Source of the DNA: SAR324 cluster bacterium
GTDB lineage: Bacteria > SAR324 > XYD2-FULL-50-16
Length of the DNA stretch: 20,991 bases
Assembly (NCBI GenBank): GCA_002401295.1
Contig: NVSR01000026.1
Location: forward strand, 1 to 20,991
Direction: 5' to 3'
Below are positions 1 to 7,631 of this stretch, one piece after another (within the stretch, counting starts at the first letter, position 1; every line of letters starts with the position of its first letter). Both the position numbers and the translations under genes were made by a program. The notes under the pieces are model-generated. The model was given only the letters and a program-made list of their open reading frames with translations, did no database searches and was not told where the DNA came from.

Positions 1-27
1 TAGAGTTATTTTTCTCCTCTTCGTGAG

Positions 28-45
28 GCCGCCACGTAGGGCGGC
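28..45. repeat. GC-rich 6-bp hairpin at the left end of the window
   Basis: GCCGCC and GGCGGC flank the 6-nt loop ACGTAG in a GC-rich island inside AT-rich DNA. It lies about 100 nt downstream of the DUF2520 stop. No T-run adjoins it in either orientation, so I read it as an intergenic repeat fragment and not as a terminator. Confidence 0.4.
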
Positions 46-120
46 GCTACCGTTTTTGGGTGGGGACTATTTTATTCTAGCTCCCTAATGAATGATATTT
101 AGCTCTACCTTTAGGAATAG

Positions 121-133
121 AGGAGCATGGGAA
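121..133. repeat. Degenerate second copy of the REP-like core AGGAGCATGGGAA
   Basis: These 13 bases are identical to 5195-5207 in the palindrome downstream of lepA. Here the matching left arm has decayed, so only half of the inverted repeat is recognisable. Both copies sit just downstream of a minus-strand gene end. Confidence 0.5.
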
Positions 134-142
134 CGGAACTCA

Positions 143-1009
143 CTATGTTAAAATGTCCTGCAGTCTACTGAGGGCCTGCTTGGAAATACCCCCCTGACGC
201 TCAGCTAAGTTTAAGGTAAATCGACCTAAAGTGCGATAGAGTGTTCCCATATCCTCATCCCATTGTTCCATGGCTTCCTCTTGCTTCGCAATGACTTGGG
301 TATCGCCTCTGGTGATAGGGCCCGTCAGAGCCGCTACAGGGCCTAATTGAAATACATTATCCATGGTTCCCCGTACCAAAGGCTCCATCAGCTGCAATGC
401 CACGGCTTCAGGTAATCCCGCTTTTTTGTAGGTTTCGACTCCCCTGTCCATTAAGGTGACCAAATAATTACAAACCATCACCGAAGCTGTGTGATAATGG
501 ATTTTTGTTTCTGCTTTTAAGTCAAATAGAAGACCACCGATTGCCTCGAAGGCTCCTTTTAAAGTTTCTTGAGCTTGCTCATCCCCCTCTATACCACACC
601 AAGTCCCGGCAAAATTTTGAACCATCGACTGGGGGTCAGCAAAACTCTTGACGGGATGCACACTGGCAATCGAGCATTCCCGTTTTCTACAGCTAAGCAG
701 CACATTTGACGCTAAGGAACCACTGCAATGGAAAACCAGAGATTGCTTTTTTAGCTTTCCCTTCTGGACCAACTCTAGACTTATTTCTTCAATGAACTGA
801 TCAGGAAGGCTGATTAACGTCAGATCTGCGGGTTGTAAGTCATCCAAACTATCGATTGGTAGCCCTTGCCCGATGAAAGCAACAGCTTTTTCCGCAGAAG
901 TCGATGAGCGGGTCAATATTTGCTGGATAGTAAAGAATCCTTGATCCTTCCAAAGGTGAGCTAAGGTCTGCCCCACCCGTCCGGCACCGATAATGTTGAT
1001 TGTTTTCAT
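143..1009 (-). CDS. Rossmann-fold DUF2520 oxidoreductase-like protein
   Basis: The 288-residue protein has an N-terminal NAD(P)-binding Rossmann domain, with MKTINIIGAGRVGQTLAHLW carrying the GxGxxG loop at residues 8-13. It is followed by an all-helical DUF2520 domain related in fold to 6-phosphogluconate and pyrroline-5-carboxylate reductases. Family hallmarks are SVHPVKSF, HYHTASVMVCNYLV and LTGPITRGD. Substrate and pathway are unknown for the family; some members lie beside panB/panC genes, but not here. I chose the ATG at 1009 because the glycine loop then starts at residue 8; an ATG at 1117 would add 36 unconserved residues and overlap the kinase gene. It is the last gene of the ftsE series in the window, 61 nt after its neighbour. 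Confidence 0.85.
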   Translation of the reverse strand: MKTINIIGAGRVGQTLAHLWKDQGFFTIQQILTRSSTSAEKAVAFIGQGLPIDSLDDLQPADLTLISLPDQFIEEISLELVQKGKLKKQSLVFHCSGSLASNVLLSCRKRECSIASVHPVKSFADPQSMVQNFAGTWCGIEGDEQAQETLKGAFEAIGGLLFDLKAETKIHYHTASVMVCNYLVTLMDRGVETYKKAGLPEAVALQLMEPLVRGTMDNVFQLGPVAALTGPITRGDTQVIAKQEEAMEQWDEDMGTLYRTLGRFTLNLAERQGGISKQALSRLQDILT

Positions 1010-1070
1010 TTGATTATCGAAAAAAGAATAGGCCTTCCCGCACAGGAGTTTGGGAAGGAGAGGGGATATC

Positions 1071-2105
1071 TTAAAGCAAATGGGAATATTGCTGCTCTTT
1101 GTCACTCCAGACAGCATGCAACTCTTTGATAATTTTTGGTAAGACGGTGAACTCCTGCAAGGATTCCTTTTGGGAAAACAAGAGGATTAGTTCATCCAAG
1201 GTAGGACGAATCCCTTTGAAGAAATAACGCTTCCCTTTCTTCACTGACAAGTATCCGTAACTTCCCAGAGATCGAAGTCGACGCACCAAAACGAAGCGAT
1301 AGAAATGGGTGAGGAAGTCAGCATAGGGCGCAGGATACTCTAATAAGTCAAAATAATATCTCAATAATTCTTCTCGTTCCTCTTCGTTCAATCCTGAGCG
1401 AGAGGCGTATAAAAGAGAAGCCAGATCATAAAATAAAGAACCTTGCAAAGCCGACTGATAATCAATCAACCAGGGAGAGTCATCGCGCCACATAATGTTT
1501 CGTGACTGGAAATCACGATAAACAAAATACTGCCCATCCAGTTGAACCAGATGATCCACAATCTTATCCTGTAGTTCCTGATTTAGCTCTGCAGTATAAA
1601 AATTATCCAATTCCAGCAATTGGAAGAAATTTTGCCGACAATAACGCAGATCATCCTGAAAGGCTTCTTTCCCCATGTGCTTTTTGGATAAAAATGGGGC
1701 TAAGGCAGTGGGTAACTTCTGCTGAATGGCAGGTAGCAATGCCAGGACTTTCTTGTAAGCAGGCACAATCTTTTCAGCCTGTCCCTTTTCCTTCCATTGA
1801 TCAATCAGTTCTGCCAGATTCCAATCTCCCAGATCTTGCTGGAGATAGGACTGCCGGGTGCGGCTCTCCCCATAAAGATCGGGCACGGGTAAACCCAGCT
1901 CTGCCATCTTTTCTGTGATTTGATGAAAATCCTGGTTTTCCCGCAAATCATTATGGGTCACGCCAATCACACTTTCATTCTTGTTCTCTTCGGGGAAAAT
2001 ACGAAAAATCAGTCGGTCGGACCCATCACCTTGTAGTAATTTGATGTTCAAATTATCCGTATTGAAATAGTCCTGGGCCAGACTTCGCAGCTCATCTTGA
2101 ATCAT
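1071..2105 (-). CDS. AmgK-like sugar/aminoglycoside phosphotransferase-fold kinase (COG3178)
   Basis: This 344-residue protein has an aminoglycoside-phosphotransferase kinase fold. The nucleotide loop is GDGSDRLIFRI near 26-36, the catalytic loop is YRDFQSRNIMW with D198 and N203, and the metal site is D215 in LIDYQ, followed by GSLFYDLASLL. The wording is that of the COG3178 group, whose characterised member AmgK phosphorylates the anomeric position of N-acetylmuramic acid and N-acetylglucosamine in peptidoglycan recycling. The HRD histidine of many kinases is Y196 here. No MurU-type nucleotidyltransferase partner is present in the window, so the substrate is uncertain. It starts 12 nt after the EnvC-like gene and probably shares its mRNA. 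A function in wall recycling is inferred from family and context. Confidence 0.75.
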   Translation of the reverse strand: MIQDELRSLAQDYFNTDNLNIKLLQGDGSDRLIFRIFPEENKNESVIGVTHNDLRENQDFHQITEKMAELGLPVPDLYGESRTRQSYLQQDLGDWNLAELIDQWKEKGQAEKIVPAYKKVLALLPAIQQKLPTALAPFLSKKHMGKEAFQDDLRYCRQNFFQLLELDNFYTAELNQELQDKIVDHLVQLDGQYFVYRDFQSRNIMWRDDSPWLIDYQSALQGSLFYDLASLLYASRSGLNEEEREELLRYYFDLLEYPAPYADFLTHFYRFVLVRRLRSLGSYGYLSVKKGKRYFFKGIRPTLDELILLFSQKESLQEFTVLPKIIKELHAVWSDKEQQYSHLL

Positions 2106-2117
2106 TGTAGTTTCTGT

Positions 2118-3314
2118 TTAATCATTGTCGTTTTTATTCCAGTATGGTTTTTTCAGCCATCGTAAAGGATTGACTGGCCGCCTGTTGTAACGAGTTTCAA
2201 AATAAAATAGGTAGCTCTCTTTCTGACTATTGTATGCGACTACGCCAATTTCTGTGCCCTGATTGACCAAGTCTCCTTTTTGAACATAAACCTCTTCCAA
2301 GTTTCCATAAACAGAAAAACTCCCTTTGCCATGATCGATAATGACTAAAGTTTCATAACCACGGAAAGGCCCGGAAAAGCCGACCTTACCCTCCAGGATG
2401 CTGACCACCAGTTGATCCTCTGGAGTGGCCACCAATACGCCTCTTTTAAAGAGATTATTATAAAGGGATCCCGATTTTCCAAAAGTACGTTTTAAAGTTC
2501 CGCTGACTGGGGAAGGCAGATTTTTCTTTTGTTTATAGAAACCTCGAAAAGTTTTTTGTCTGCGGGATTCTTCTTTTTCCTGCTCCAGAGAGTAGACCAT
2601 ATCATTGAGATTCTCAACCTGCACTTGGATTTTCTGCAGTTTATTTAGACCTGATTTTTGATCTTTTCGTAAGTACCTGAGGAAGGTTACTTGTTGATCT
2701 TTTTCAAATCTCAACAACTCTTTTTGCTCTTCTTCAGCTCTCATCAAACCTTTCAATTTGATACTCTGCCTGTCCAGATTCCGCTGGCTTTCTTCAGCCA
2801 GATTTCTATTTGCATGCAGGCGAGACAATAGCTGTAAGTCAAATTCCGTCGCCTTTTGCAGGATCCTTTGGTTGCGAAAATAATGCTTCAAAGAATCAAC
2901 TCCAGGTAAGACCGTCATTTTCCGCACTTTTTCCAAATAGAAAAGTGCTTTAATCTGTTGCTCCAGGCGCTCCTGATCCACATTGATGCGCCGTTGTAGT
3001 CGGACGAGACCAGCTTTCCCCTGATGGATGGCACTGCGAGTTTCTTCAACCTTTTGCTGCAATTCTACGAGGGCATCTTTTTTTGCTTTAATATTAAAAT
3101 TCAGATATTTAAGAACCTCAGTAACTCCCCACTCATTTTTCTTCGCCTTCGCGATTAGTTTCCGTACATCTCGCCGTTCATTCTTCAAGTATTGGATTTC
3201 CTGCTGTCGTTGCTTGATATTGTGTTCAATAGAGGACAACTCGGCAAATAAGGGTTTTCCTCCCCAGACCCACAGGAACAGCATTCCCAAGCATAGTTTA
3301 CTTATCTTGGACAT
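2118..3314 (-). CDS. envC: EnvC-like murein hydrolase activator with degenerate LytM domain
   Basis: The 398-residue protein has a signal peptide with probable cleavage after A24, a long coiled coil around 26-255, and a LytM/M23-type domain at about 266-393. Active M23 peptidases bind zinc through H...D and HxH. Here those places read FKRGVLV, YGNL (N338 for H) and LFYFETR (Y371 for H), so the domain should be catalytically dead, as in E. coli EnvC. EnvC is bound by FtsX through its coiled coil and activates amidases such as AmiA and AmiB that split daughter cells. Its position 4 nt after ftsX supports this role. It could also be called a generic M23-family protein, but the missing ligands and context favour EnvC. 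Confidence 0.9.
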   Translation of the reverse strand: MSKISKLCLGMLFLWVWGGKPLFAELSSIEHNIKQRQQEIQYLKNERRDVRKLIAKAKKNEWGVTEVLKYLNFNIKAKKDALVELQQKVEETRSAIHQGKAGLVRLQRRINVDQERLEQQIKALFYLEKVRKMTVLPGVDSLKHYFRNQRILQKATEFDLQLLSRLHANRNLAEESQRNLDRQSIKLKGLMRAEEEQKELLRFEKDQQVTFLRYLRKDQKSGLNKLQKIQVQVENLNDMVYSLEQEKEESRRQKTFRGFYKQKKNLPSPVSGTLKRTFGKSGSLYNNLFKRGVLVATPEDQLVVSILEGKVGFSGPFRGYETLVIIDHGKGSFSVYGNLEEVYVQKGDLVNQGTEIGVVAYNSQKESYLFYFETRYNRRPVNPLRWLKKPYWNKNDND

Positions 3315-3318
3315 ATGC

Positions 3319-4206
3319 TTAAGAATCCAGTTGTTTTAAGATCTTATTGGTTGCCGAGAGTGACGAGAAAACGCCCAAAACAACAATCAACAACAGGGCT
3401 AATCCCAATTGTAGGGGAGAAAAAAAATGAACAGCCGTTCTGATTTTATAGGTTGCTTCGTTGAAGGTAATGCCAGCGATAATGAACTGAAATACAAAAT
3501 AAATCCCACCGGTTGAGAGGATAAAACTGCTAAAAGCAATGAAGATTCCTTCCCAAATGTAAGGCCAACAAATGAAATTCATTGTGGCTCCTAAGATGCG
3601 AAGGATTTCAATTTCTTTGATACGCAATCTGACAGCGACCTGAATCGACGCACGAATGGTAAAAATGACACTAATCAAAAAGAGCACAATCAGGAAAATC
3701 CCAACAAAATTAGCAATCAAAAAGAAAGTTTCAATCTGATCCCGTGTTTCTCTGCCGTAGATAACCTCCCCAACTCCCTCCAGTTTTTCAATATTTTTTA
3801 GTTCCCTAGGCGTAAGAATATCGGGACGTTGCAGAGAAAACTCGATGACCCCTGGCAAACGTTGGAATTGCATTTTTTCCAGGAGTTTGCCTGCTTCCCC
3901 AAAAGACTGGATCAAGTCTATTTTTGCTTGTTCCGGGGAGATCACTTCCAGCTTCTCAAAGCCCCATAGGCCTTCCAGGTGCGATTGAATCCGGTACTGA
4001 TCCAAGGCCTTAGTTTTTTCGTCAAGAAAGATGGAATAGTGGCTTTCCTGGAAGAACTGTTGGCTCAGCAAGATTAGATTTTGGTAAATTAGGGTAAAAG
4101 TTCCCAAAATAATCAAAGAGAAACAAACCGTTAACATCCCTGAGAGGGTGGTAGTGAAATTCTCTTTCACATTATCGATTGCCTGAAAGAATGTAGCTGT
4201 TATCAT
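3319..4206 (-). CDS. ftsX: Cell division membrane protein FtsX
   Basis: This 295-residue inner-membrane protein is the permease-like partner of FtsE and relays its ATPase cycle to a periplasmic amidase activator. Its topology fits FtsX: a cytoplasmic N-terminus, a first membrane segment near 24-46, a large extracytoplasmic domain near 50-158, then three more membrane segments near 163-185, 210-235 and 262-285. Typical sequence includes RIKEIEILRILGAT between the second and third segments. Members of this family carry no transported substrate and act mechanically. It lies 4 nt upstream of the EnvC-like gene, which encodes its expected periplasmic partner. No strong ribosome binding site is visible before the ATG at 4206, so coupling to ftsE is likely. 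Confidence 0.93.
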   Translation of the reverse strand: MITATFFQAIDNVKENFTTTLSGMLTVCFSLIILGTFTLIYQNLILLSQQFFQESHYSIFLDEKTKALDQYRIQSHLEGLWGFEKLEVISPEQAKIDLIQSFGEAGKLLEKMQFQRLPGVIEFSLQRPDILTPRELKNIEKLEGVGEVIYGRETRDQIETFFLIANFVGIFLIVLFLISVIFTIRASIQVAVRLRIKEIEILRILGATMNFICWPYIWEGIFIAFSSFILSTGGIYFVFQFIIAGITFNEATYKIRTAVHFFSPLQLGLALLLIVVLGVFSSLSATNKILKQLDS

Positions 4207-4217
4207 AAGAATTGAGC

Positions 4218-4892
4218 TTATCGAACCTCGATCAAACCTGCGTTTTTAATGAGTAAAATTCTTGTTTTTAGTGATTTTATCAATTGAATATCATGAGTTG
4301 CAATGATCACTGTCATGCCAGTGCTATTTAGATCTTGTAATACTTCCAATATCTTCTGTGCTGTTTTGTGATCCAGGTTAGCAGTCGGCTCATCGGCAAG
4401 GATAATTTGAGGCATATGAATCGCCGCCCTGGCAATGGCCACCAGCTGCTGTTCGCCACCGGACAAACTGAGAATTTTTTGTTTTAAGAGATATTCTATT
4501 TGTAATTTCTTTGAAATTTTGTAGATCTTCTCTTCAATCATCAGGGAAGGCTCTCCGGAAATTTTCAAAGGAACAGCTATATTTTCTTCTACTGTTTTCC
4601 TTTCCAGGAGTTTATAATCCTGAAAAATCATACCAATCGAGCGTCGATGCTGAGGCATATCCCTCAGATCAATCGCACCCACTGACTGTCCTCTGAAGAA
4701 AACCTGTCCTTTATTGGCTTTTTCCAAACCCAAGAGCAAGCGAAAGATCGTTGACTTTCCGGCCCCGCTGATACCAGTCAGGAAGAGGAATTCTCCTCTT
4801 TCTACGATCAAGTCAAGATCCTGGAAAAGGGGTTGCTTGCCGAGATAGCTTTTTGTAACCTTCTCTAATTGAACAATTATTTTTGGATTCAC
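4218..4892 (-). CDS. ftsE: Cell division ABC-type ATPase FtsE
   Basis: The 224-residue protein is the ATPase of the FtsEX complex, which links ATP hydrolysis at the septum to activation of cell-wall amidases and works at the inner face of the membrane. Walker A is GISGAGKST at 40-48, the ABC signature LSGGEQQ at 143-149, Walker B ILADEPTANLD at 164-174, and the switch histidine is H200. Identity as FtsE over a LolD- or MacB-type ATPase comes from its length, the Q-loop segment IGMIFQDYKLL, and above all from the adjoining ftsX. The start is a GTG at 4892 with no clear ribosome binding site. It is separated from ftsX by 11 nt. Confidence 0.93.
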   Translation of the reverse strand: MNPKIIVQLEKVTKSYLGKQPLFQDLDLIVERGEFLFLTGISGAGKSTIFRLLLGLEKANKGQVFFRGQSVGAIDLRDMPQHRRSIGMIFQDYKLLERKTVEENIAVPLKISGEPSLMIEEKIYKISKKLQIEYLLKQKILSLSGGEQQLVAIARAAIHMPQIILADEPTANLDHKTAQKILEVLQDLNSTGMTVIIATHDIQLIKSLKTRILLIKNAGLIEVR

Positions 4893-5020
4893 TGATTTTA
4901 CAAAAGGAATTCAAAGAAACATGATACCTGGAAACTCAACCTGAACCGATATCTGCAATAAGATTTGAATCAGTTTATGGGATGGGTAAAATCATCCTAC
5001 TCACTGTGTTCACCCCCAAA

Positions 5021-5047
5021 CCTATAAAAAAATTCGTTGTAAATCAA
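5021..5047 (-). promoter_or_regulatory. Possible weak promoter for the ftsE operon
   Basis: On the minus strand TTGATT (5047-5042) and TATAGG (5026-5021) are spaced by 15 nt, shorter than the ideal 17. It lies about 130 nt upstream of the ftsE start. The match is only fair, and other AT-rich combinations exist nearby. Confidence 0.25.
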
Positions 5048-5140
5048 GAAAGAAGGTAATTCAAGTGAAATCAGGAAGATGATATTAAGGAAGGGATTAC
5101 AAATATACTTAGAGATTAATGGCAGTAATTTGAGGGGAAA

Positions 5141-5170
5141 TCCACTTTGCTGTCATCTCGAAGCAGTGGA
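5141..5170. repeat. Second stem-loop beside the REP-like palindrome
   Basis: TCCACT plus GCT pairs with AGC plus AGTGGA, a 9-bp stem with a 2-nt bulge around the 10-nt loop GTCATCTCGA. The loop carries the TGTCATCTCGA word that recurs at 19604-19614. It lies 10 nt from the neighbouring 12-bp palindrome, so the two probably form one composite intergenic repeat. Confidence 0.5.
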
Positions 5171-5180
5171 GCGACGAGAG

Positions 5181-5212
5181 ATCCATTCCCATACAGGAGC
5201 ATGGGAATGGAT
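5181..5212. repeat. REP-like 12-bp palindrome downstream of lepA
   Basis: ATCCATTCCCAT and ATGGGAATGGAT form a perfect 12-bp inverted repeat around the 8-nt loop ACAGGAGC. The pattern resembles the widely scattered TTCCCA...GCTC...TGGGAA intergenic palindromes of many bacterial genomes (recalled, not searched). Part of it, AGGAGCATGGGAA at 5195-5207, recurs at 121-133. In mRNA sense it begins 21 nt after the lepA stop and could stabilise the 3' end, but no U-run follows. Confidence 0.65.
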
Positions 5213-5232
5213 AGAAGGGGGTCAGGAAGGAC

Positions 5233-5535
5233 TTAGTCGTTTAACTTCAAGATAGCCAGGAAAGCTTCTTGAGGCACCTCTACAGAGCCTAATTGCTTCA
5301 TTCGCTTCTTACCTTTCTTTTGCTTTTCCAAGAGTTTTCTCTTACGGGAAATATCTCCACCATAACACTTGGCGGTTACATTTTTCCGCATGGCGCTAAT
5401 CGTTTCCCGAGCGATGATTTTGTTACCAATGGATGCCTGGATCGCAATTTCAAACATCTGTCGGGGGATCAAGGTTTTTAATTTTTTTGCCAGTTCCCGA
5501 CCTCGGTAATAAGCCTTGTCACGATGAATGGCTAC
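5233..5535 (-). pseudogene. lepA: LepA C-terminal segment displaced by a one-base frameshift
   Basis: These 100 codons, in the -1 frame relative to the upstream lepA part, encode the EF4-specific C-terminal domain. They run from VAIHRDKAYYRGRELAKKL through IPRQMFEIAIQASIG and the highly conserved KCYGGDISRKRKLLEKQKKG to QEAFLAIL. Joining the frames at 5535 restores exactly the expected spacing between GEPVDAL and HRDKAYY, so one base is missing around 5535-5540. The downstream part keeps full conservation, which argues for a sequencing or assembly error or a very recent mutation instead of an old pseudogene. It has no start site of its own that looks functional. Confidence 0.85.
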
Positions 5536-7046
5536 GGCAAAGCATCAACGGGTTCTCCGTTCAATTTGATATCCAATTTAACCAGATCGGCTTCTCGATA
5601 ATCAATCAGTTCGTAATCAAAGGAAGCATAACCCTTTGTCACTGATTTTAATTGATCATAGAAGTCGTAAACAATCTCATTCAATGGGAATTCATATTTG
5701 ACATTCACTCGGGTATTCCCGATATAGTCCATGCCCTTCTGAATCCCCCGACGCTCCAGCGCTAATTTCATCACGCCTCCTATATACTCTATCGGAATGA
5801 GAATACTCGCTGAAATATAGGGTTCTTCAATGCGGTCGATTTCTGTGGGTGAAGGCAGTTGACTGGGGTTTTCCACATGCACCATCTTCCCATTGGTTTG
5901 GTGAACGTGATAGATCACTGTGGGTGAAGTAATCAACAATTCCAAGTCAAATTCCCGTTCCAGACGTTCCCGCACAATTTCCATATGCAAGAGTCCTAAA
6001 AATCCACAGCGGAAGCCAAATCCCAGAGCAACTGAGGTTTCCGCTTCATAAATAATGGCTGAGTCATTCAAGACCAGTTTTTCCAGGGCATCTTTCAGCG
6101 CGATGAAATCGTTGGAGTCTACAGGATAGATACCACTGAATACCATTGGTTTCACTTCCGTATAACCACCCAGCTGTTCTTTTGCAGGGTTATTAACCAG
6201 TGTGATAGTATCCCCAATTTTTACGTCACGAACACTCTTGATGGAAGCAGAGATATAGCCTACCTCACCGGCGTGCAGGGCTTCAACGTCCTTCTTGCTG
6301 GGAGTGAATTTTCCTAATTCATTAATCTGGTATTCTTTCCCTGTAGCCATGAAACGGATATTACTCCTTTTAGGCAAGACACCGGACATCACTCGAAAGA
6401 GCACCACCACACCAACGTAGGAGTCAAACCAGGAGTCAAAGATCAAGGCTTGCAGAGGGGCTTCAAGATCACCTTTGGGAGCGGGAATTTCCTCAACTAC
6501 TTGCTCCAGAATAGCTTCAATCCCAATCCCCGATTTAGCACTGGCACGAACAGCTCTGGAAGCATCCAGGCCAATCACTTCTTCGATTTCTTTAGCAACT
6601 CGGTCAGGGTCTGCCGCAGGCAAGTCAATCTTGTTCAAAACGGGCAGGATTTCCAGGTCTTGATCCAGGGCCAAGTAGACATTCGCCAGGGTTTGAGCTT
6701 CCACACCCTGTGCCGCATCTACAACCAATAAAGCACCTTCACAGGCCGCGATAGAGCGAGAGACCTCATAGGTAAAATCTACGTGTCCAGGAGTATCGAT
6801 CAAGTTAATCTGATAGGTTTCGCCATCTTTCGCATTATAATTAACGGAAACGGTTTGTGCTTTAATGGTAATGCCTCGTTCCCTTTCAATATCCATGCTA
6901 TCGAGGAATTGCGCCTGACTATCTCGATCAGAAACAGCACCGGTAAATTCCAAAATCCGATCTGCCAGTGTCGATTTTCCATGGTCGATATGGGCGATAA
7001 TACAAAAGTTCCTGATCTTGCCTTGATCTTCTTTATCGAATTTCAC
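5532..7046 (-). CDS. lepA: Elongation factor 4 (LepA), frame broken: N-terminal 504 residues
   Basis: This reading frame covers the GTPase and most other domains of LepA/EF4, a translation factor that acts on stalled or back-translocating ribosomes and in ribosome assembly. The G1 motif is AHIDHGKST at 18-26, followed by DTPGHVDF (G3), NKIDLP (G4) and SAKSG (G5), then the EF-G-like domains. The frame stops early at TAG after GEPVDALP, in the middle of a conserved stretch. The missing 100 residues continue directly in the -1 frame (next entry). The start is a GTG at 7046, placed at the expected distance before IRNFCIIAHIDHG, but I see no clear ribosome binding site. Combined length would be 604 residues against 599 in E. 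coli. Confidence 0.9.
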   Translation of the reverse strand: MKFDKEDQGKIRNFCIIAHIDHGKSTLADRILEFTGAVSDRDSQAQFLDSMDIERERGITIKAQTVSVNYNAKDGETYQINLIDTPGHVDFTYEVSRSIAACEGALLVVDAAQGVEAQTLANVYLALDQDLEILPVLNKIDLPAADPDRVAKEIEEVIGLDASRAVRASAKSGIGIEAILEQVVEEIPAPKGDLEAPLQALIFDSWFDSYVGVVVLFRVMSGVLPKRSNIRFMATGKEYQINELGKFTPSKKDVEALHAGEVGYISASIKSVRDVKIGDTITLVNNPAKEQLGGYTEVKPMVFSGIYPVDSNDFIALKDALEKLVLNDSAIIYEAETSVALGFGFRCGFLGLLHMEIVRERLEREFDLELLITSPTVIYHVHQTNGKMVHVENPSQLPSPTEIDRIEEPYISASILIPIEYIGGVMKLALERRGIQKGMDYIGNTRVNVKYEFPLNEIVYDFYDQLKSVTKGYASFDYELIDYREADLVKLDIKLNGEPVDALP

Positions 7047-7097
7047 GGTTATTTTTCACTAAAAAGAGTTAAAAATATCCCTTAACATGTCAGGGAG

Positions 7098-7580
7098 CTA
7101 TTTGCCGATCTTCATTCCCAGCTTACCCGTACGGATTGACTCCAACACAGGCAGTTCCTTGAGTTCCTCGAATACCAAATCGATTTTTCGTTCGGTACCG
7201 GAAAACTCTACAATCAAGGCACCATCCGTGGAATCCAGCATGCGTGCCCCATATAGATCAACTAGTTCATTGATTTGTTGGGATGTGTCCTCATTGTATT
7301 CCAGTTTAACCAGCGCAAACTCACGCATTACCGAAGATTCCTTCTCCAGATGGGTGGTGGTCAAGACATGGATTAACTTTTGAGATTGCTTACGGATTTG
7401 TTCAAGAGTACGTTCATCACCTTGAACTACAATGGTAAAACGACTAATACCCGGTTGGTGGGTATGGCCGACAGTTAAACTGTCTACATTGTAACCTCTG
7501 CGGGAAAAAAGAGTGGAGATCCGACTCAAAACGCCGGGTTTATCTTCGACTTCTAGTGAGATTACCTGTCTTGCTTTCAT
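7098..7580 (-). CDS. ilvN: Acetohydroxyacid synthase small regulatory subunit
   Basis: This is the regulatory subunit that activates IlvB and confers feedback inhibition by valine or related amino acids. The N-terminal ACT domain begins VISLEVEDKPGVLSRISTLF and contains RRGYNVDSLTVG; the C-terminal domain includes REFALVKLEYN and LIVEFSGTERKIDLVFEEL. Starting at the ATG at 7580 gives MKARQVISLEVEDKPG and 160 residues, close to E. coli IlvH at 163. An ATG at 7640 would add 20 residues without family similarity and would lie inside a strong hairpin, so I do not favour it. It follows ilvB by 95 nt with the preferred start. The lepA start lies 51 nt downstream. Confidence 0.93.
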   Translation of the reverse strand: MKARQVISLEVEDKPGVLSRISTLFSRRGYNVDSLTVGHTHQPGISRFTIVVQGDERTLEQIRKQSQKLIHVLTTTHLEKESSVMREFALVKLEYNEDTSQQINELVDLYGARMLDSTDGALIVEFSGTERKIDLVFEELKELPVLESIRTGKLGMKIGK

Positions 7581-7631
7581 TGAAAGATTCCCAACTGTGA
7601 CTCTACCGGTTGTAAGGGGAAAAGAAGGAGG

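Larger units (their letters stand above)
4893..5232. other. 340-nt gene-free region between lepA and ftsE
   Basis: The half next to lepA holds the two palindromes described separately. The rest is AT-rich, has no coding frame that looks real and no tRNA-like cloverleaf. It must hold the promoter of the ftsE operon unless that operon is read through from lepA. Confidence 0.6.

Noticed and set aside
1010..1117. 36-residue N-terminal extension of the DUF2520 protein
   Set aside because: It would overlap the kinase gene by 47 nt and put the NAD-binding loop unusually far from the start.
1502..1918. 138-codon open frame on the plus strand
   Set aside because: It is antisense to the conserved catalytic region of the AmgK-like kinase and shows no recognisable domain or ribosome binding site.
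5141..5212. Intrinsic terminator after lepA
   Set aside because: Both stems are strong but neither is followed by a U-run in mRNA sense, so a repeat fits better; a Rho-dependent end cannot be excluded.
5532..5545. Programmed -1 frameshifting in lepA
   Set aside because: The sequence before the stop has no slippery heptamer and no stable hairpin directly after it, and LepA is not known to use recoding.
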